Below, in pieces: positions 9,356 through 17,393 of a DNA stretch of 64,000 nucleotides. Where the stretch lies: assembly GCF_007859855.1 (NCBI RefSeq), contig NZ_SJPK01000004.1, forward strand, positions 482,322-546,321. Direction: 5' to 3'. This DNA is from Allorhodopirellula solitaria (GTDB lineage Bacteria > Planctomycetota > Planctomycetia > Pirellulales > Pirellulaceae). Numbering within the stretch: position 1 is the first letter of the stretch; the number at the start of each line of letters is the position of its first letter. The notes under the pieces were generated by a model. That model was not told the origin of the DNA. It saw nothing but the letters and a program-made list of their open reading frames with translations, and made no database searches. Both the position numbers and the translations under genes were made by a program.

Positions 9356-10998
9356 AAGTGGTTGACCGAGCGAGATCAGACCATGACGATGCTCTCACTG
9401 CCGGTCGATCCGGGCGCCTTCGCCTCGCCGTCGTCGGTTGCGGGCCGCGGGGGATGCAGTGCTTAGAAGCTCTCTCAAGGCGTTTGGACGACGACCAGCT
9501 ATCCCGGTTGCAGGTCACCGTCTACGAGCCCGCCGAAACGCTCGGCGCGGGGAGCGTTTACGATCCCTGCCAATCGCAATGTTTGCGGATGAACTTTGCC
9601 ACACAGCATATCGATTTCTGGAAGTCGACACGTGACCAGCAGACTTCCCGCGCGACCTCGCTGCTGGGTTGGCTGGCAACGCGGTACCCGGATCTAGCAC
9701 AGACAAATCAATACATCCCACGCGCCGTTCTCGGTGAGTATCTTCGTGACTGTTTCGCCGAGGTGCGAGAACGCTTCATCGGCAGCAGTGAATGGGCTGT
9801 CCAGCCTGAGCACGTTTTCAGCATCGTTCGCGAACAAACGGAGTTTCGCGTCAACACGCGTTCGAGCTGTCTTGCCTTCGATCGAGTGGTTGTCACTACC
9901 GGGCACGAGGGATTGCGGAGTTCCGCCACTGTGCCGGCGAACGATACAATCATCCCCGCGTTGCCGTCCAATGCCAATCTCTCCGTCGCAGCTGTGCCCG
10001 CGAAGAGCCGCGTCCTGGTTCATGGGTTTGGATTGACGGCGATCGATACGGTACTGTCTCTTACCGAGAGCCGGGGTGGTAGGTTCGTCAGCGATCGTTT
10101 CTTGCCGTGCTATATCCACAGTCTTGAGGAGCCCCGGAGGATTGAGATCCAGTCGCGATCAGGTCGCCCCATGCTGGCAAAACCGACATCCGCGATGGAA
10201 CCCATTTGCAACTCGTTTTGGGATGCTTTCCGAGAACGAATGCTCGAGAAGCTAAAACGCCATGGCGATCTGCACTTTCGCGAGGACATCTGGCCGTTCA
10301 TTACCGGCGCAGCCGCTGAAAGGTTGATTCAGAGCGGCTGCCCATCATCGCAGCGAGAGGTCCAGGCGTTTTTCCGCTCTTGGTCTCGCGGCAAGATGGA
10401 CTCGCAATCCGCAGTGCAAGCGATGTTGCGGTCCTATGCTGTTGCGGTCGGCGAGCGTCCGATCGATATCGCGTTCGCGCTCGGTGATGCTTGGCGAAGT
10501 CTGTATCCCGAGCTGGTGCGGCTGATCAGTCATGGGGGATTGGCCGCAGCTTCCTGGAACTCCTTCGCGACGACGGCAAGAGAAATGGAGCGAATTGCCT
10601 TTGGCCCGCCAGCGGAAAGTGTGGGGCGAATGCTCACTTTGATGCGTGATGGAGTGTTAACGATCGGCACGCAACACGAAGACCAGTCACAATTCGATGC
10701 CGTCATTAACGCTGTCATTGCCGGGCCTCACGAACATTTCGAGCATGGGCCGCTCCGTTCTCTGATTCAATCGGGTGACGTACAGATTGACCCCGACAGT
10801 GGTGGGGTGAAAGTAGATGAGAATGGCACTGCGATCGGTGCAGCGAGAGGACTGGCAGTTTTCGGCCGTGCTACCGAGGGGTGGATCGTTGGCAACGACA
10901 CGTTGACGCGGACTCTGCACAACCATATCGAAAATTGGGCAGAAACCGTCCGAATCGCAATCGCTGATTTAGAGCCCATCCGATCAACTCAAGAGTGA
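9352..10998 (+). CDS. FAD/NAD(P)-binding protein of the PF13454 type
   Basis: A 548-aa soluble protein. A Rossmann dinucleotide site near residue 24 (LAVVGCGPRGMQCLEAL, GxGxxG type) is followed by VTVYEPAETLGAGSVYDP and RMNFATQHIDFW, the pattern of the NAD_binding_9 (PF13454) family. A second nucleotide-binding stretch is likely around VLVHGFGLTAIDTVLSL, and the C-terminal part includes GLAVFGRATEGWIVGND. The start codon overlaps the stop of the SbnA-like gene, and the following decarboxylase begins 12 bp after its stop. In staphylococci the partner of SbnA is SbnB, an unrelated NAD-dependent ACEGA dehydrogenase. Here this FAD-type protein occupies that position and may perform the equivalent oxidation. 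That role is inference. Confidence 0.75.
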   Translation: MKVVDRARSDHDDALTAGRSGRLRLAVVGCGPRGMQCLEALSRRLDDDQLSRLQVTVYEPAETLGAGSVYDPCQSQCLRMNFATQHIDFWKSTRDQQTSRATSLLGWLATRYPDLAQTNQYIPRAVLGEYLRDCFAEVRERFIGSSEWAVQPEHVFSIVREQTEFRVNTRSSCLAFDRVVVTTGHEGLRSSATVPANDTIIPALPSNANLSVAAVPAKSRVLVHGFGLTAIDTVLSLTESRGGRFVSDRFLPCYIHSLEEPRRIEIQSRSGRPMLAKPTSAMEPICNSFWDAFRERMLEKLKRHGDLHFREDIWPFITGAAAERLIQSGCPSSQREVQAFFRSWSRGKMDSQSAVQAMLRSYAVAVGERPIDIAFALGDAWRSLYPELVRLISHGGLAAASWNSFATTAREMERIAFGPPAESVGRMLTLMRDGVLTIGTQHEDQSQFDAVINAVIAGPHEHFEHGPLRSLIQSGDVQIDPDSGGVKVDENGTAIGAARGLAVFGRATEGWIVGNDTLTRTLHNHIENWAETVRIAIADLEPIRSTQE

Positions 10999-11010
10999 TA
11001 AGGCAGATCC

Positions 11011-12489
11011 TTGAACAAGCCTCTTCAAGCAATTCGTTCCCCTTTCGCAACCACGCTGCAGCCCGATCCGGTCGAGCAGCGACAACGATGCGTTGGGGAA
11101 CCCCCGCTTCGCGCTCGAATCGAGCCATGGATGCAACAGCTTCTGGTCAACGCTGAACTCGACGATTTGATCCGTTTGCACGGATCGCCGCTGAACATCG
11201 TCAATCCGTTACCGATGGGCCAGAACATCTCGCAGTTGACCCAGGTCGCGAAGGACCGAGACGTCGATTTTCAAGTGTTCTTTGCTAGGAAATCGAACAG
11301 GTGTCTGACCTTTGTCGATCAAGCGGCACAGTGCGGCGCGGGAATTGATACGGCCAGCCAGAACGAAGTTCAGCAGTGCATCGACTGCGGCATGGATCCT
11401 CACCGAATCATCTGCACGGCAGCGGTGAAGAGTGAATCGCTCATCCACAATTGTCTGCGTCATGGCGTCTGTATTTGCATCGACAACGAGGATGAATTGT
11501 CGTTGGTGGAATATGAAGCGGATCGGTTGGGATGCGTGGCCTCCATCGCACTGCGGATCGGCGGGTTTGAGCATGAGGGGGCAAAGCTCGTAACCCGCTT
11601 CGGCTTCGATGTCGATCGTGACCGCGGTATCGTGGATCGTTTTTCGGAATCGTCGCTGAGAATCGACGGGATCCATTTTCACCTCGACGGCTACGACGCG
11701 GCGCAGCGTGTGACTGGAATCCGTACCGCATGCGACTGGATCGAACGGTTGAGGCGCAGTGGTCAGTCGCCGACGTTCATCGACATGGGAGGAGGATTCC
11801 CAATCAGCTATCTCGAGAGCGAGCAAGAGTGGACGGATTTTTGGCATGAGCATGAACTCGCATTGCGCGGCAAACGCGACCCGATCACCTATCGAAACCA
11901 TGGTCTGGGACGAATCGTTGTCGACGGTACCGTTCATGGCAGCCCGAAGAGCTATCCCTATTTTCAATCACCCGTTCGCGACGAATGGTTCGCCGCGATC
12001 CTGGATGCCGAAGTGGATGGAACGTCGATCGCACAGAAAATTCGTACCGCCGGCTTGCAGCTTCGATGCGAACCGGGCCGGAGTCTGATGGACGGATGCG
12101 GCGTCACTGCCGCTCGCGTTGAATTCCGAAAACGATCCGCCAACGGCGATTGGTTGATTGGTCTGTCGATGAACCGCACGCAGTGCCGAACCTCCAGTGA
12201 CGACTTTTTAGTCGATCCGATCGTCGTGCCCACGAGGGATGCTGGAGGTGAGCCGATGAGCGGCTATCTGGTGGGCGCCTATTGCACGGAATCGGAGCTG
12301 TTGTCGCTACGCCGCCTGCATTTTCCCAACGGCATCCAGCGGGGGGACTTGGTCGTCTTCCCCAATACGGCTGGCTATCTAATGCACTTTCTCGAAAGTC
12401 GCTCGCACCAGTTCCCCTTGGCCAAAAACGTCATCTATCAAGACGAGCCCGGAGCCGAACTCCCTCTCGACCCGATCGATGCGTTTTGA
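11011..12489 (+). CDS. Fold-III PLP-dependent decarboxylase (Y4yA/LysA-like)
   Basis: A 492-aa alanine-racemase-fold (type III) PLP enzyme related to diaminopimelate/ornithine decarboxylases. Lys94 in FFARKSNRCLTF is the expected Schiff-base lysine, GIHFHLDGYD carries the His that stacks on PLP, DMGGGFP (259-265) is the glycine-rich phosphate loop, EPGRSL (354-359) the second phosphate-site motif, and Cys425 in GAYCTESE corresponds to the catalytic Cys of the usual CES(G/A)D motif. The FFARK variant in place of YAVKAN resembles the Rhizobium Y4yA group, from memory. The start is a TTG at 11011, 12 bp after the previous stop, with AAGG just upstream. In the pathway it would decarboxylate a diamino-acid intermediate, as SbnH does in staphyloferrin B synthesis; the substrate is unknown. 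Confidence 0.85.
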   Translation: MNKPLQAIRSPFATTLQPDPVEQRQRCVGEPPLRARIEPWMQQLLVNAELDDLIRLHGSPLNIVNPLPMGQNISQLTQVAKDRDVDFQVFFARKSNRCLTFVDQAAQCGAGIDTASQNEVQQCIDCGMDPHRIICTAAVKSESLIHNCLRHGVCICIDNEDELSLVEYEADRLGCVASIALRIGGFEHEGAKLVTRFGFDVDRDRGIVDRFSESSLRIDGIHFHLDGYDAAQRVTGIRTACDWIERLRRSGQSPTFIDMGGGFPISYLESEQEWTDFWHEHELALRGKRDPITYRNHGLGRIVVDGTVHGSPKSYPYFQSPVRDEWFAAILDAEVDGTSIAQKIRTAGLQLRCEPGRSLMDGCGVTAARVEFRKRSANGDWLIGLSMNRTQCRTSSDDFLVDPIVVPTRDAGGEPMSGYLVGAYCTESELLSLRRLHFPNGIQRGDLVVFPNTAGYLMHFLESRSHQFPLAKNVIYQDEPGAELPLDPIDAF

Positions 12490-12548
12490 TCGAAGGATCA
12501 ATAGGCGTGCATACAGCGTCTACGGGCGGGACACCCGCACGCTGGTTC

Positions 12549-12565
12549 GCGGGCGTCTCGCCCGC
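12549..12565. terminator. GC hairpin between convergent transcription units
   Basis: GCGGGCG-TCT-CGCCCGC forms a perfect 7-bp stem with a 3-nt loop in the 87-bp gap between the decarboxylase and the convergent cytochrome gene. The surrounding text (GGGCGGGACACCCGCACGC) resembles a short dispersed repeat of the type common between planctomycete genes. No U-run follows it. Confidence 0.4.
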
Positions 12566-12576
12566 ACCGAAGTGAA

Positions 12577-15132
12577 TCACAGTCCAGACGACTCAGTTCG
12601 GCCAATCGCTCGTTTGCGTCGCCACCAGAACACGCCCGCGATGCCGGCGATCGCACCGCCGCCGGCGGCAGCCACTTGCACCCATGCAGACAACAACACG
12701 ATCTTGTTAACAAGTCCCATGTGCTGCTCATTGGTCTTGGGAAGCTGCCCGGTATACTTGGCAACATGATGCAACAGATTGATCGCCATGGAATTCTGTG
12801 GGATCTCTCGATGGCAGGCGATACAGGTTCCTTCTCGCTGCATGTGGTCGATTTCCTCTTTATTGAATGCTCGCGAGAGCTTCCAGTGATGGCCCACCGT
12901 GGCGAGTTGGTTACCGTCGCGATCGACGATTTGGGACCAATCGTGATCCAGGTTTTCGATCGCCGGCTGCTGCGGTTGGGCGCGTTTGGAAAGAATCGTG
13001 CCGTCGGTGGTCTCGATGTCGGCAAAGTGAGTCTCGTTCCAGGGCCGCGTGCCTGAGATTCCTAACCCGAGCGCCTTGTCGGAGGAGTGACACGATTCGC
13101 AGCTCCGCGCGTTTTTCGTCATCGTGTGCGGCTGTGTCGGGCTCATGTCGATCGCCAATTGACCGCCTTCGCCGCTGCCTTCGATGCCCGCCGGCGTTTT
13201 GAAAATGTGGTTCGTCAGGATCGTTTTTCCATCCGCACCGACAATCGTCACCGAGGGCTGGCAACCGGGCGCAAGCGGTGTCACTCGCCCTTCGCCGTTG
13301 ACGCCCATCATCGGCTCCTCCCAACGCAGATAACTTCGGCTTTCAGTGACTTTACCGGGAATCACCGTGTCGAACTGTTCCTCGCCGTCGGTCGTGCGAA
13401 ACTCATCTTGCATGTGCTTGCGCCCGGCGGCAATCCAGTCGAAACCGGTCTGTGATTCGTCGCACTGGGGGCACTGATCCTTTTGGCTGTAATCCACTTT
13501 GACATGACAGCCGTAGCATTGCGGTGTCCAACTGGAGTGACAGGTATAGCATTCCATGCGATCCAAATGTTTGGAAACGCCTTGCATTGCGACCAAGCCA
13601 CGCGTGCTGACCTTGTCTTCTTCGATGAGTTTCTTCAGCGGCGTCAGTCGCAGGTCTTTTCCTTCGGCCGTGTAGACAATCACCTCGTCGCCGTCTCGCA
13701 CGGTGTTCTCGTACGGGTTTCCCCGTGCGGTCAGTAGAAATCCGTCTTTCTTGTCGTGCTGGTAACCGGCCCAGGTGTGCGGAAGTTGTTGGTCGGTAAC
13801 ACCGCGTGGCTCGCCGCTGGCTGGCGTCATCTCAAACTCATCCATAAACCCGATCGGCAGTTCCCACGGATATTTGTCGGGTGTGCCGTGGCAATCGGAG
13901 CATTCAATTTGCACGGCGGCCAACGTGGTGGGGTTGAGGAATCCATCGCCATGAACGTCGATCGACGTATGGCAATCCTGGCACTTCATTCCTTTCTGAT
14001 AGTGAATGTCCTGTTCCATGGCGATGTAGTGTTTCGAGTGCAGGCTGGGTTGCTCACCGCCGGACTCGGTCGAGGGCGATGTGTAGGGACTCTCCATCAA
14101 ACCCTGAAACGACACGCCCACGCGTTTGCCACGGTTGTGACACGTGGTACAGGTTTCGACGGACAGGCCGTGATAGCTGGTCTCATGAATCGTCACGGTC
14201 GCTCCGCGAGTCCCTTGGATTTGGTGCGTCAGCGGGTGCGTCGGTTCATCGGTCGGGATCGACGGGTCGTTGCCTTCGTAGAAGCCTTCGTTGCTGTACG
14301 GGATGTGGCATGAGGAACAGCCCATGCCGCGAAAGTCACCCCGCTTGGAACGTCCTTTGACGGCATGGTGGCAGCGATTGCATTCTTGGCGGATGTAGGT
14401 GAAGGCGGCCAGTTCAGGATTGTCCTGCAGTTTGTCGAGTTCATCGAAGCCGACCGCTTCGGGCAGTGGCTCGTGTCGGTCGACGAAGACGTTGGGTTCA
14501 AGCTCACGCAGTCGCTGCATGTAGGCGAGATACGTGTCGGTTCCCAGTCGCTCCTTCGGATCCTTGGGGTTTTCGACGGCGTAGTTTCCATACTTGTGTT
14601 CGTAACCGGTCATCGCTCCAAAGGACCAGCACGTGCCTTGGATTTTGCCGGCTTCGGTCATCATCAAACTCTGCCACTGAATCTTGACCTGTTCCTGGTG
14701 GCATTGCCCACAGGTTTCGTCGTTCACCCAAGGACTGCCCGGATCGGGATAAAAGTCGTCGCCGCCGTGAGCGATCGCTTTATCTTCCGTCTCCGTTGCG
14801 TCGCCATTGTGGCAAACAATGCAGCCCGCTGGATCGCCCATCGATTCCCCGCGAGCCATGATTTGGTTAAGCATTTCCGAACCAATCTCGCGAATCGGTT
14901 CGATCTCTCCGTGACAGGTCATGCACCCCGATTTGGCAGCCTCGGGAAAGTGATCGACCAGTCGCTCTTGCGCCAAACCAGGTGTCGAGATCCATAGACA
15001 TCCCAGTAGCATCGACAGCACCGAGGCTCGCACTGCCTGTGCGCCGCGAAGCGGAACCGACGGGTGGAATCTCGCTCGGCGGACTGAAGGGCGTGGAGTG
15101 GTCGAAGGAATATCGTTTCGCACGAGAGTCAT
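12577..15132 (-). CDS. Dodecaheme c-type cytochrome, membrane anchored
   Basis: An 851-aa exported protein with twelve CxxCH heme-attachment motifs: CMTCH, CIVCH, CGQCH, CNRCH, CSSCH, CTTCH, CQDCH, CSDCH, CYTCH, CYGCH, CESCH and CIACH. A thirteenth site is degenerate (CPQCD). The N-terminus has a basic leader then a hydrophobic stretch ending GLAQE, consistent with export. A single C-terminal membrane helix (about VQVAAAGGGAIAGIAGVFWW) followed by basic residues would anchor it with hemes outside the cytoplasm. Extra His residues beyond the motifs could serve as distal ligands. It is monocistronic on its strand and divergent from an ECF sigma/anti-sigma pair across a short promoter region. 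Role: extracytoplasmic electron transfer, or a reductase; no substrate can be assigned. Confidence 0.93.
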   Translation of the reverse strand: MTLVRNDIPSTTPRPSVRRARFHPSVPLRGAQAVRASVLSMLLGCLWISTPGLAQERLVDHFPEAAKSGCMTCHGEIEPIREIGSEMLNQIMARGESMGDPAGCIVCHNGDATETEDKAIAHGGDDFYPDPGSPWVNDETCGQCHQEQVKIQWQSLMMTEAGKIQGTCWSFGAMTGYEHKYGNYAVENPKDPKERLGTDTYLAYMQRLRELEPNVFVDRHEPLPEAVGFDELDKLQDNPELAAFTYIRQECNRCHHAVKGRSKRGDFRGMGCSSCHIPYSNEGFYEGNDPSIPTDEPTHPLTHQIQGTRGATVTIHETSYHGLSVETCTTCHNRGKRVGVSFQGLMESPYTSPSTESGGEQPSLHSKHYIAMEQDIHYQKGMKCQDCHTSIDVHGDGFLNPTTLAAVQIECSDCHGTPDKYPWELPIGFMDEFEMTPASGEPRGVTDQQLPHTWAGYQHDKKDGFLLTARGNPYENTVRDGDEVIVYTAEGKDLRLTPLKKLIEEDKVSTRGLVAMQGVSKHLDRMECYTCHSSWTPQCYGCHVKVDYSQKDQCPQCDESQTGFDWIAAGRKHMQDEFRTTDGEEQFDTVIPGKVTESRSYLRWEEPMMGVNGEGRVTPLAPGCQPSVTIVGADGKTILTNHIFKTPAGIEGSGEGGQLAIDMSPTQPHTMTKNARSCESCHSSDKALGLGISGTRPWNETHFADIETTDGTILSKRAQPQQPAIENLDHDWSQIVDRDGNQLATVGHHWKLSRAFNKEEIDHMQREGTCIACHREIPQNSMAINLLHHVAKYTGQLPKTNEQHMGLVNKIVLLSAWVQVAAAGGGAIAGIAGVFWWRRKRAIGRTESSGL

Positions 15133-15305
15133 TCCGTTGGTCGATATCGGACGTTGAGTTAGTCAAAATGATTGGGCTCGCTCGCTGCCCAGTCGGTGCG
15201 AGCATGAGGTAGTGGCTACTCTGTGAATGTTCCCACTGGCCAGATCTATTACAGCCGTTGAGAGAAAAGTTTCTTTTTCGTATTTGTTCGTTTGCTTGTA
15301 ATAGA
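15133..15305. promoter_or_regulatory. Divergent promoter region, cytochrome / ECF operon
   Basis: This is the only non-coding stretch between the multiheme cytochrome (leftward) and the ECF sigma operon (rightward), so both promoters should lie here or slightly into the sigma gene's uncertain 5' end. The part around 15260-15305 is markedly T- and A-rich against GC-rich surroundings, as expected for a promoter. I cannot define the -35/-10 boxes. Confidence 0.4.
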
Positions 15306-15386
15306 ATGCGTCCGTGGGGACATTTACGAGTGTCAGTGGACAACTTCCCCTCATGGAGACTCGCCTTTGGCACGGGACCATTTCCC

Positions 15387-15977
15387 TTGAGTGACCCGAA
15401 ACAGCGAAAAGCCGACCGATTCATCGAGCATTTGGTACCGATTCAACAGCAGTTGACGGTGTACTGTCGTCGCCTGCTGCGCCAACCTGACGAGGCGTCC
15501 GATGTCCTGCAATCGGCGGTAGCGGTTGCGTTTCGCGACTTCGATAAGTACGCCGAGGGAACCAATTTTCGTGCCTGGATGTATCGCTACGTGACACTCG
15601 AAACGCTCAATCGCAACCGAGCCTTTGACCGATCACCGCTGGAACTGCGCGACCACGATCCTCCGCACCAAGTTTCGGTCGAAACGCTGCTGATCGATCA
15701 GTTTGACCTGAGCCGATTGTTGGACGCTCCAACCACGGTCTTGGATCATTGCGATTCGTTGGTCATGCAAGGCGTCAATGAATTGCCGCAGCAGCAGCGT
15801 GAAATTTTCCTGCTGCGGGCAATCGGTGACTTCAAGTATCGCGAGATCGCTGAGATGCTCAACATTCCCATGGGCACCGTGATGGGATTACTTTCCAGAG
15901 CGAGAATCCAATTGCGAGAGCATTTGATGGAATACGCCAGGCAGAACGGACTATTCAACCGAGGTGAGCGAGCATGA
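15387..15977 (+). CDS. ECF-type sigma-70 family RNA polymerase sigma factor
   Basis: Region 2 (QLTVYCRRLLRQPDEASDVLQ, then NFRAWMYRYVTLETLNRNR) and region 4 (LPQQQREIFLLRAIGDFKY, then IAEMLNIPMGTVMGLLSRA with its helix-turn-helix) define an ECF sigma factor. The start is uncertain: the frame is open from ATG 15258 and has another ATG at 15306, but similarity begins about KQRKADRF, so the TTG at 15387 (about 196 aa) is my choice. The stop overlaps the next gene, a zinc-finger anti-sigma-like protein, by 4 bp. Such pairs normally autoregulate and respond to envelope signals; the divergent dodecaheme cytochrome is the obvious candidate target. Confidence 0.85.
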   Translation: MSDPKQRKADRFIEHLVPIQQQLTVYCRRLLRQPDEASDVLQSAVAVAFRDFDKYAEGTNFRAWMYRYVTLETLNRNRAFDRSPLELRDHDPPHQVSVETLLIDQFDLSRLLDAPTTVLDHCDSLVMQGVNELPQQQREIFLLRAIGDFKYREIAEMLNIPMGTVMGLLSRARIQLREHLMEYARQNGLFNRGERA

Positions 15978-16813
15978 ATTGCCAAGAAACACGCCGGCAT
16001 TGGGATCTCTACCATGACTCCGAAGGCGACCCAGAACTGCATCTGCGGTTGAACGAGCACTTGGATCAATGCGCGTCCTGTCGACAATGGTTCGGGCAAC
16101 AATCTCGTCTTGAGTCGCTCATCCAACAGCGTCTCAAGAGCGCTGATGGCCTAGCGACCATCCCTCCCGATCCGGACAATGGTACAACGCCAGTTGACTG
16201 GCCAGCGATCCTATCTCAGGTCGAAGCCGTTCCGAACAAGTCATCGCGCGCGTGGTTGGTGCTCGGCTCGACTGTCGCCGCGTTGGCCGCCAGCGTCCTG
16301 TTGCTCATCAGCTTATATCTGCCCAATGCGGATGGTCCGGGTGCGATTCTGCGCGATGTTCCTGATCTAGCCCGTCTTTCAGCCGAAGTACATGGACACG
16401 TCGCCAGCGGTGGATTGCGTCCTGATTTTGAAAGCGATTCAGATATCGCGGTCGATCAATACTTGGTCGCTCGCGTCTCGTTTCCTGTACGTTGCCCGCC
16501 ACGCAAAGATTCGGGCTTCGCCGTCGGTGGAGCGGGCCTATGTCAGTTCGCGGGCCAACCGGCCGCCTACGTTGTCGGTTCGGTCGACGATTCTCCGGTC
16601 TCGATATTCGTATTGCCTCGCGAAAGCCTGGCGGTGTTTCCGAAGCAACGTAAAAAGTTGAATCAAGGCCACGTGAGCGAGCAGGTCGAAGGTGGAAGTC
16701 GCATGGTCTCTTCGATGATTGATCAAAACGTCGTTGTGGTCGTCGGCGAAATCGAACCCAAGAAATTAACCCGCGTGCTGAAGTCTTATGGAACCTATCC
16801 CCACGAAGCGTAG
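15974..16813 (+). CDS. Zinc-finger anti-sigma factor-like membrane protein
   Basis: A 279-aa protein. The N-terminal cytoplasmic domain has the zf-HC2 pattern His29-x3-Cys33-x2-Cys36 (EHLDQCASCRQW) plus Cys3, as in ZAS-type anti-sigma factors. One membrane helix follows (AWLVLGSTVAALAASVLLLI, about 95-115) and then a roughly 160-residue extracytoplasmic domain. ATGA overlap with the ECF sigma gene indicates co-translation, and the family role is to hold that sigma factor at the membrane until a signal releases it. The external domain has two Cys residues (VRCPPRKD and GLCQFAG) that could form a redox-sensitive pair; that is speculation. Confidence 0.82.
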   Translation: MNCQETRRHWDLYHDSEGDPELHLRLNEHLDQCASCRQWFGQQSRLESLIQQRLKSADGLATIPPDPDNGTTPVDWPAILSQVEAVPNKSSRAWLVLGSTVAALAASVLLLISLYLPNADGPGAILRDVPDLARLSAEVHGHVASGGLRPDFESDSDIAVDQYLVARVSFPVRCPPRKDSGFAVGGAGLCQFAGQPAAYVVGSVDDSPVSIFVLPRESLAVFPKQRKKLNQGHVSEQVEGGSRMVSSMIDQNVVVVVGEIEPKKLTRVLKSYGTYPHEA

Positions 16814-16923
16814 AGCCCAGCAGAACCTGATCGAGATACTCAGTACCGAGTCAAGCGGTTGAGTCGGTCCAGAGATAACGCGGACGGGAGGGTTCGAAAG
16901 CATAACTCTCAAAAACCGGATGT

Positions 16924-17017
16924 TTCTTCTCGGGATTTAGTGGCGCCGAACGCGCTGTTTGATTCCTGAATGACCTCCACAGTGTGGTGGATTTTCGAGG
17001 CATTTACTCCTGCGTCC
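16924..17017 (-). repeat. Inverted copy of a degenerate intergenic repeat
   Basis: Two blocks of this segment match the reverse complement of the copy at 17188-17262: 16924-16944 matches 17240-17260 at 20 of 21 positions, and 16988-17017 matches 17195-17224 at 26 of 30. The blocks are in matching order but separated by a longer spacer here. It opens the 580-bp gap between the anti-sigma gene and the next gene. Confidence 0.7.
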
Positions 17018-17187
17018 TATGGTGTTTTGGCATCATCTGAGAGTAGACGATACATTGACTTACGCAGAGACAAACGGACTTGGGCAATTGTGGGGACGCG
17101 GGCCGGGGAAGGGATATTTCGGTCGATAGCGCGCCAGCGGTGCGGTTGATGCTCGGCAAGTTCACGCTTGCCGGGCATCCGTTTTTC

Positions 17188-17262
17188 GCTCACTGGACGC
17201 AGGAGCCTATGCCTCAAAAATCCAACATCCTGGATGCCTGCCACTAAATTCCGAGAAGAACC
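17188..17262 (+). repeat. Degenerate intergenic repeat, copy B
   Basis: A 75-bp unit that aligns without gaps to 17303-17377 (about three quarters identical by manual comparison) and, inverted, to blocks at 16924-16944 and 16988-17017. No convincing coding potential. Confidence 0.7.
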
Positions 17263-17302
17263 AGTTCTCGAAGGGAATACTCTCGTCGAGAAATTCCTTT
17301 TT

Positions 17303-17377
17303 GCTCAATAGACGCCGGAGTAGATGCCTGCAAAACCCAACATCTTGGACTCCAGCGACCAGAATCCGCAAAGAACC
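17303..17377 (+). repeat. Degenerate intergenic repeat, copy C
   Basis: The second direct copy, 115 bp downstream of copy B, ending just before the 3' end of the leftward gene at 17394. With the other two copies it fills most of an otherwise empty intergenic region. Confidence 0.65.
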
Positions 17378-17393
17378 TGTAAGGGTGAGGTTT

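Noticed and set aside
9352..10998. Naming the FAD protein SbnB
   Set aside because: SbnB is an ornithine-cyclodeaminase-like NAD enzyme; this protein has an FAD/NAD(P) Rossmann start of the PF13454 type instead.
11209..11967. 252-codon leftward open frame
   Set aside because: Antisense shadow of the PLP decarboxylase, which has all family motifs.
14365..14997. 210-codon rightward open frame
   Set aside because: Antisense to the dodecaheme cytochrome; no domain or ribosome site.
12577..15132. Assignment of the multiheme protein to HAO or octaheme tetrathionate reductase
   Set aside because: Twelve hemes and a C-terminal anchor do not fit; no diagnostic motif such as the HAO cross-linking Tyr could be verified by eye.
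17188..17377. Possible CRISPR-like array
   Set aside because: Only two direct degenerate 75-bp units plus one inverted copy; no short exact repeats with regular spacers and no cas genes.
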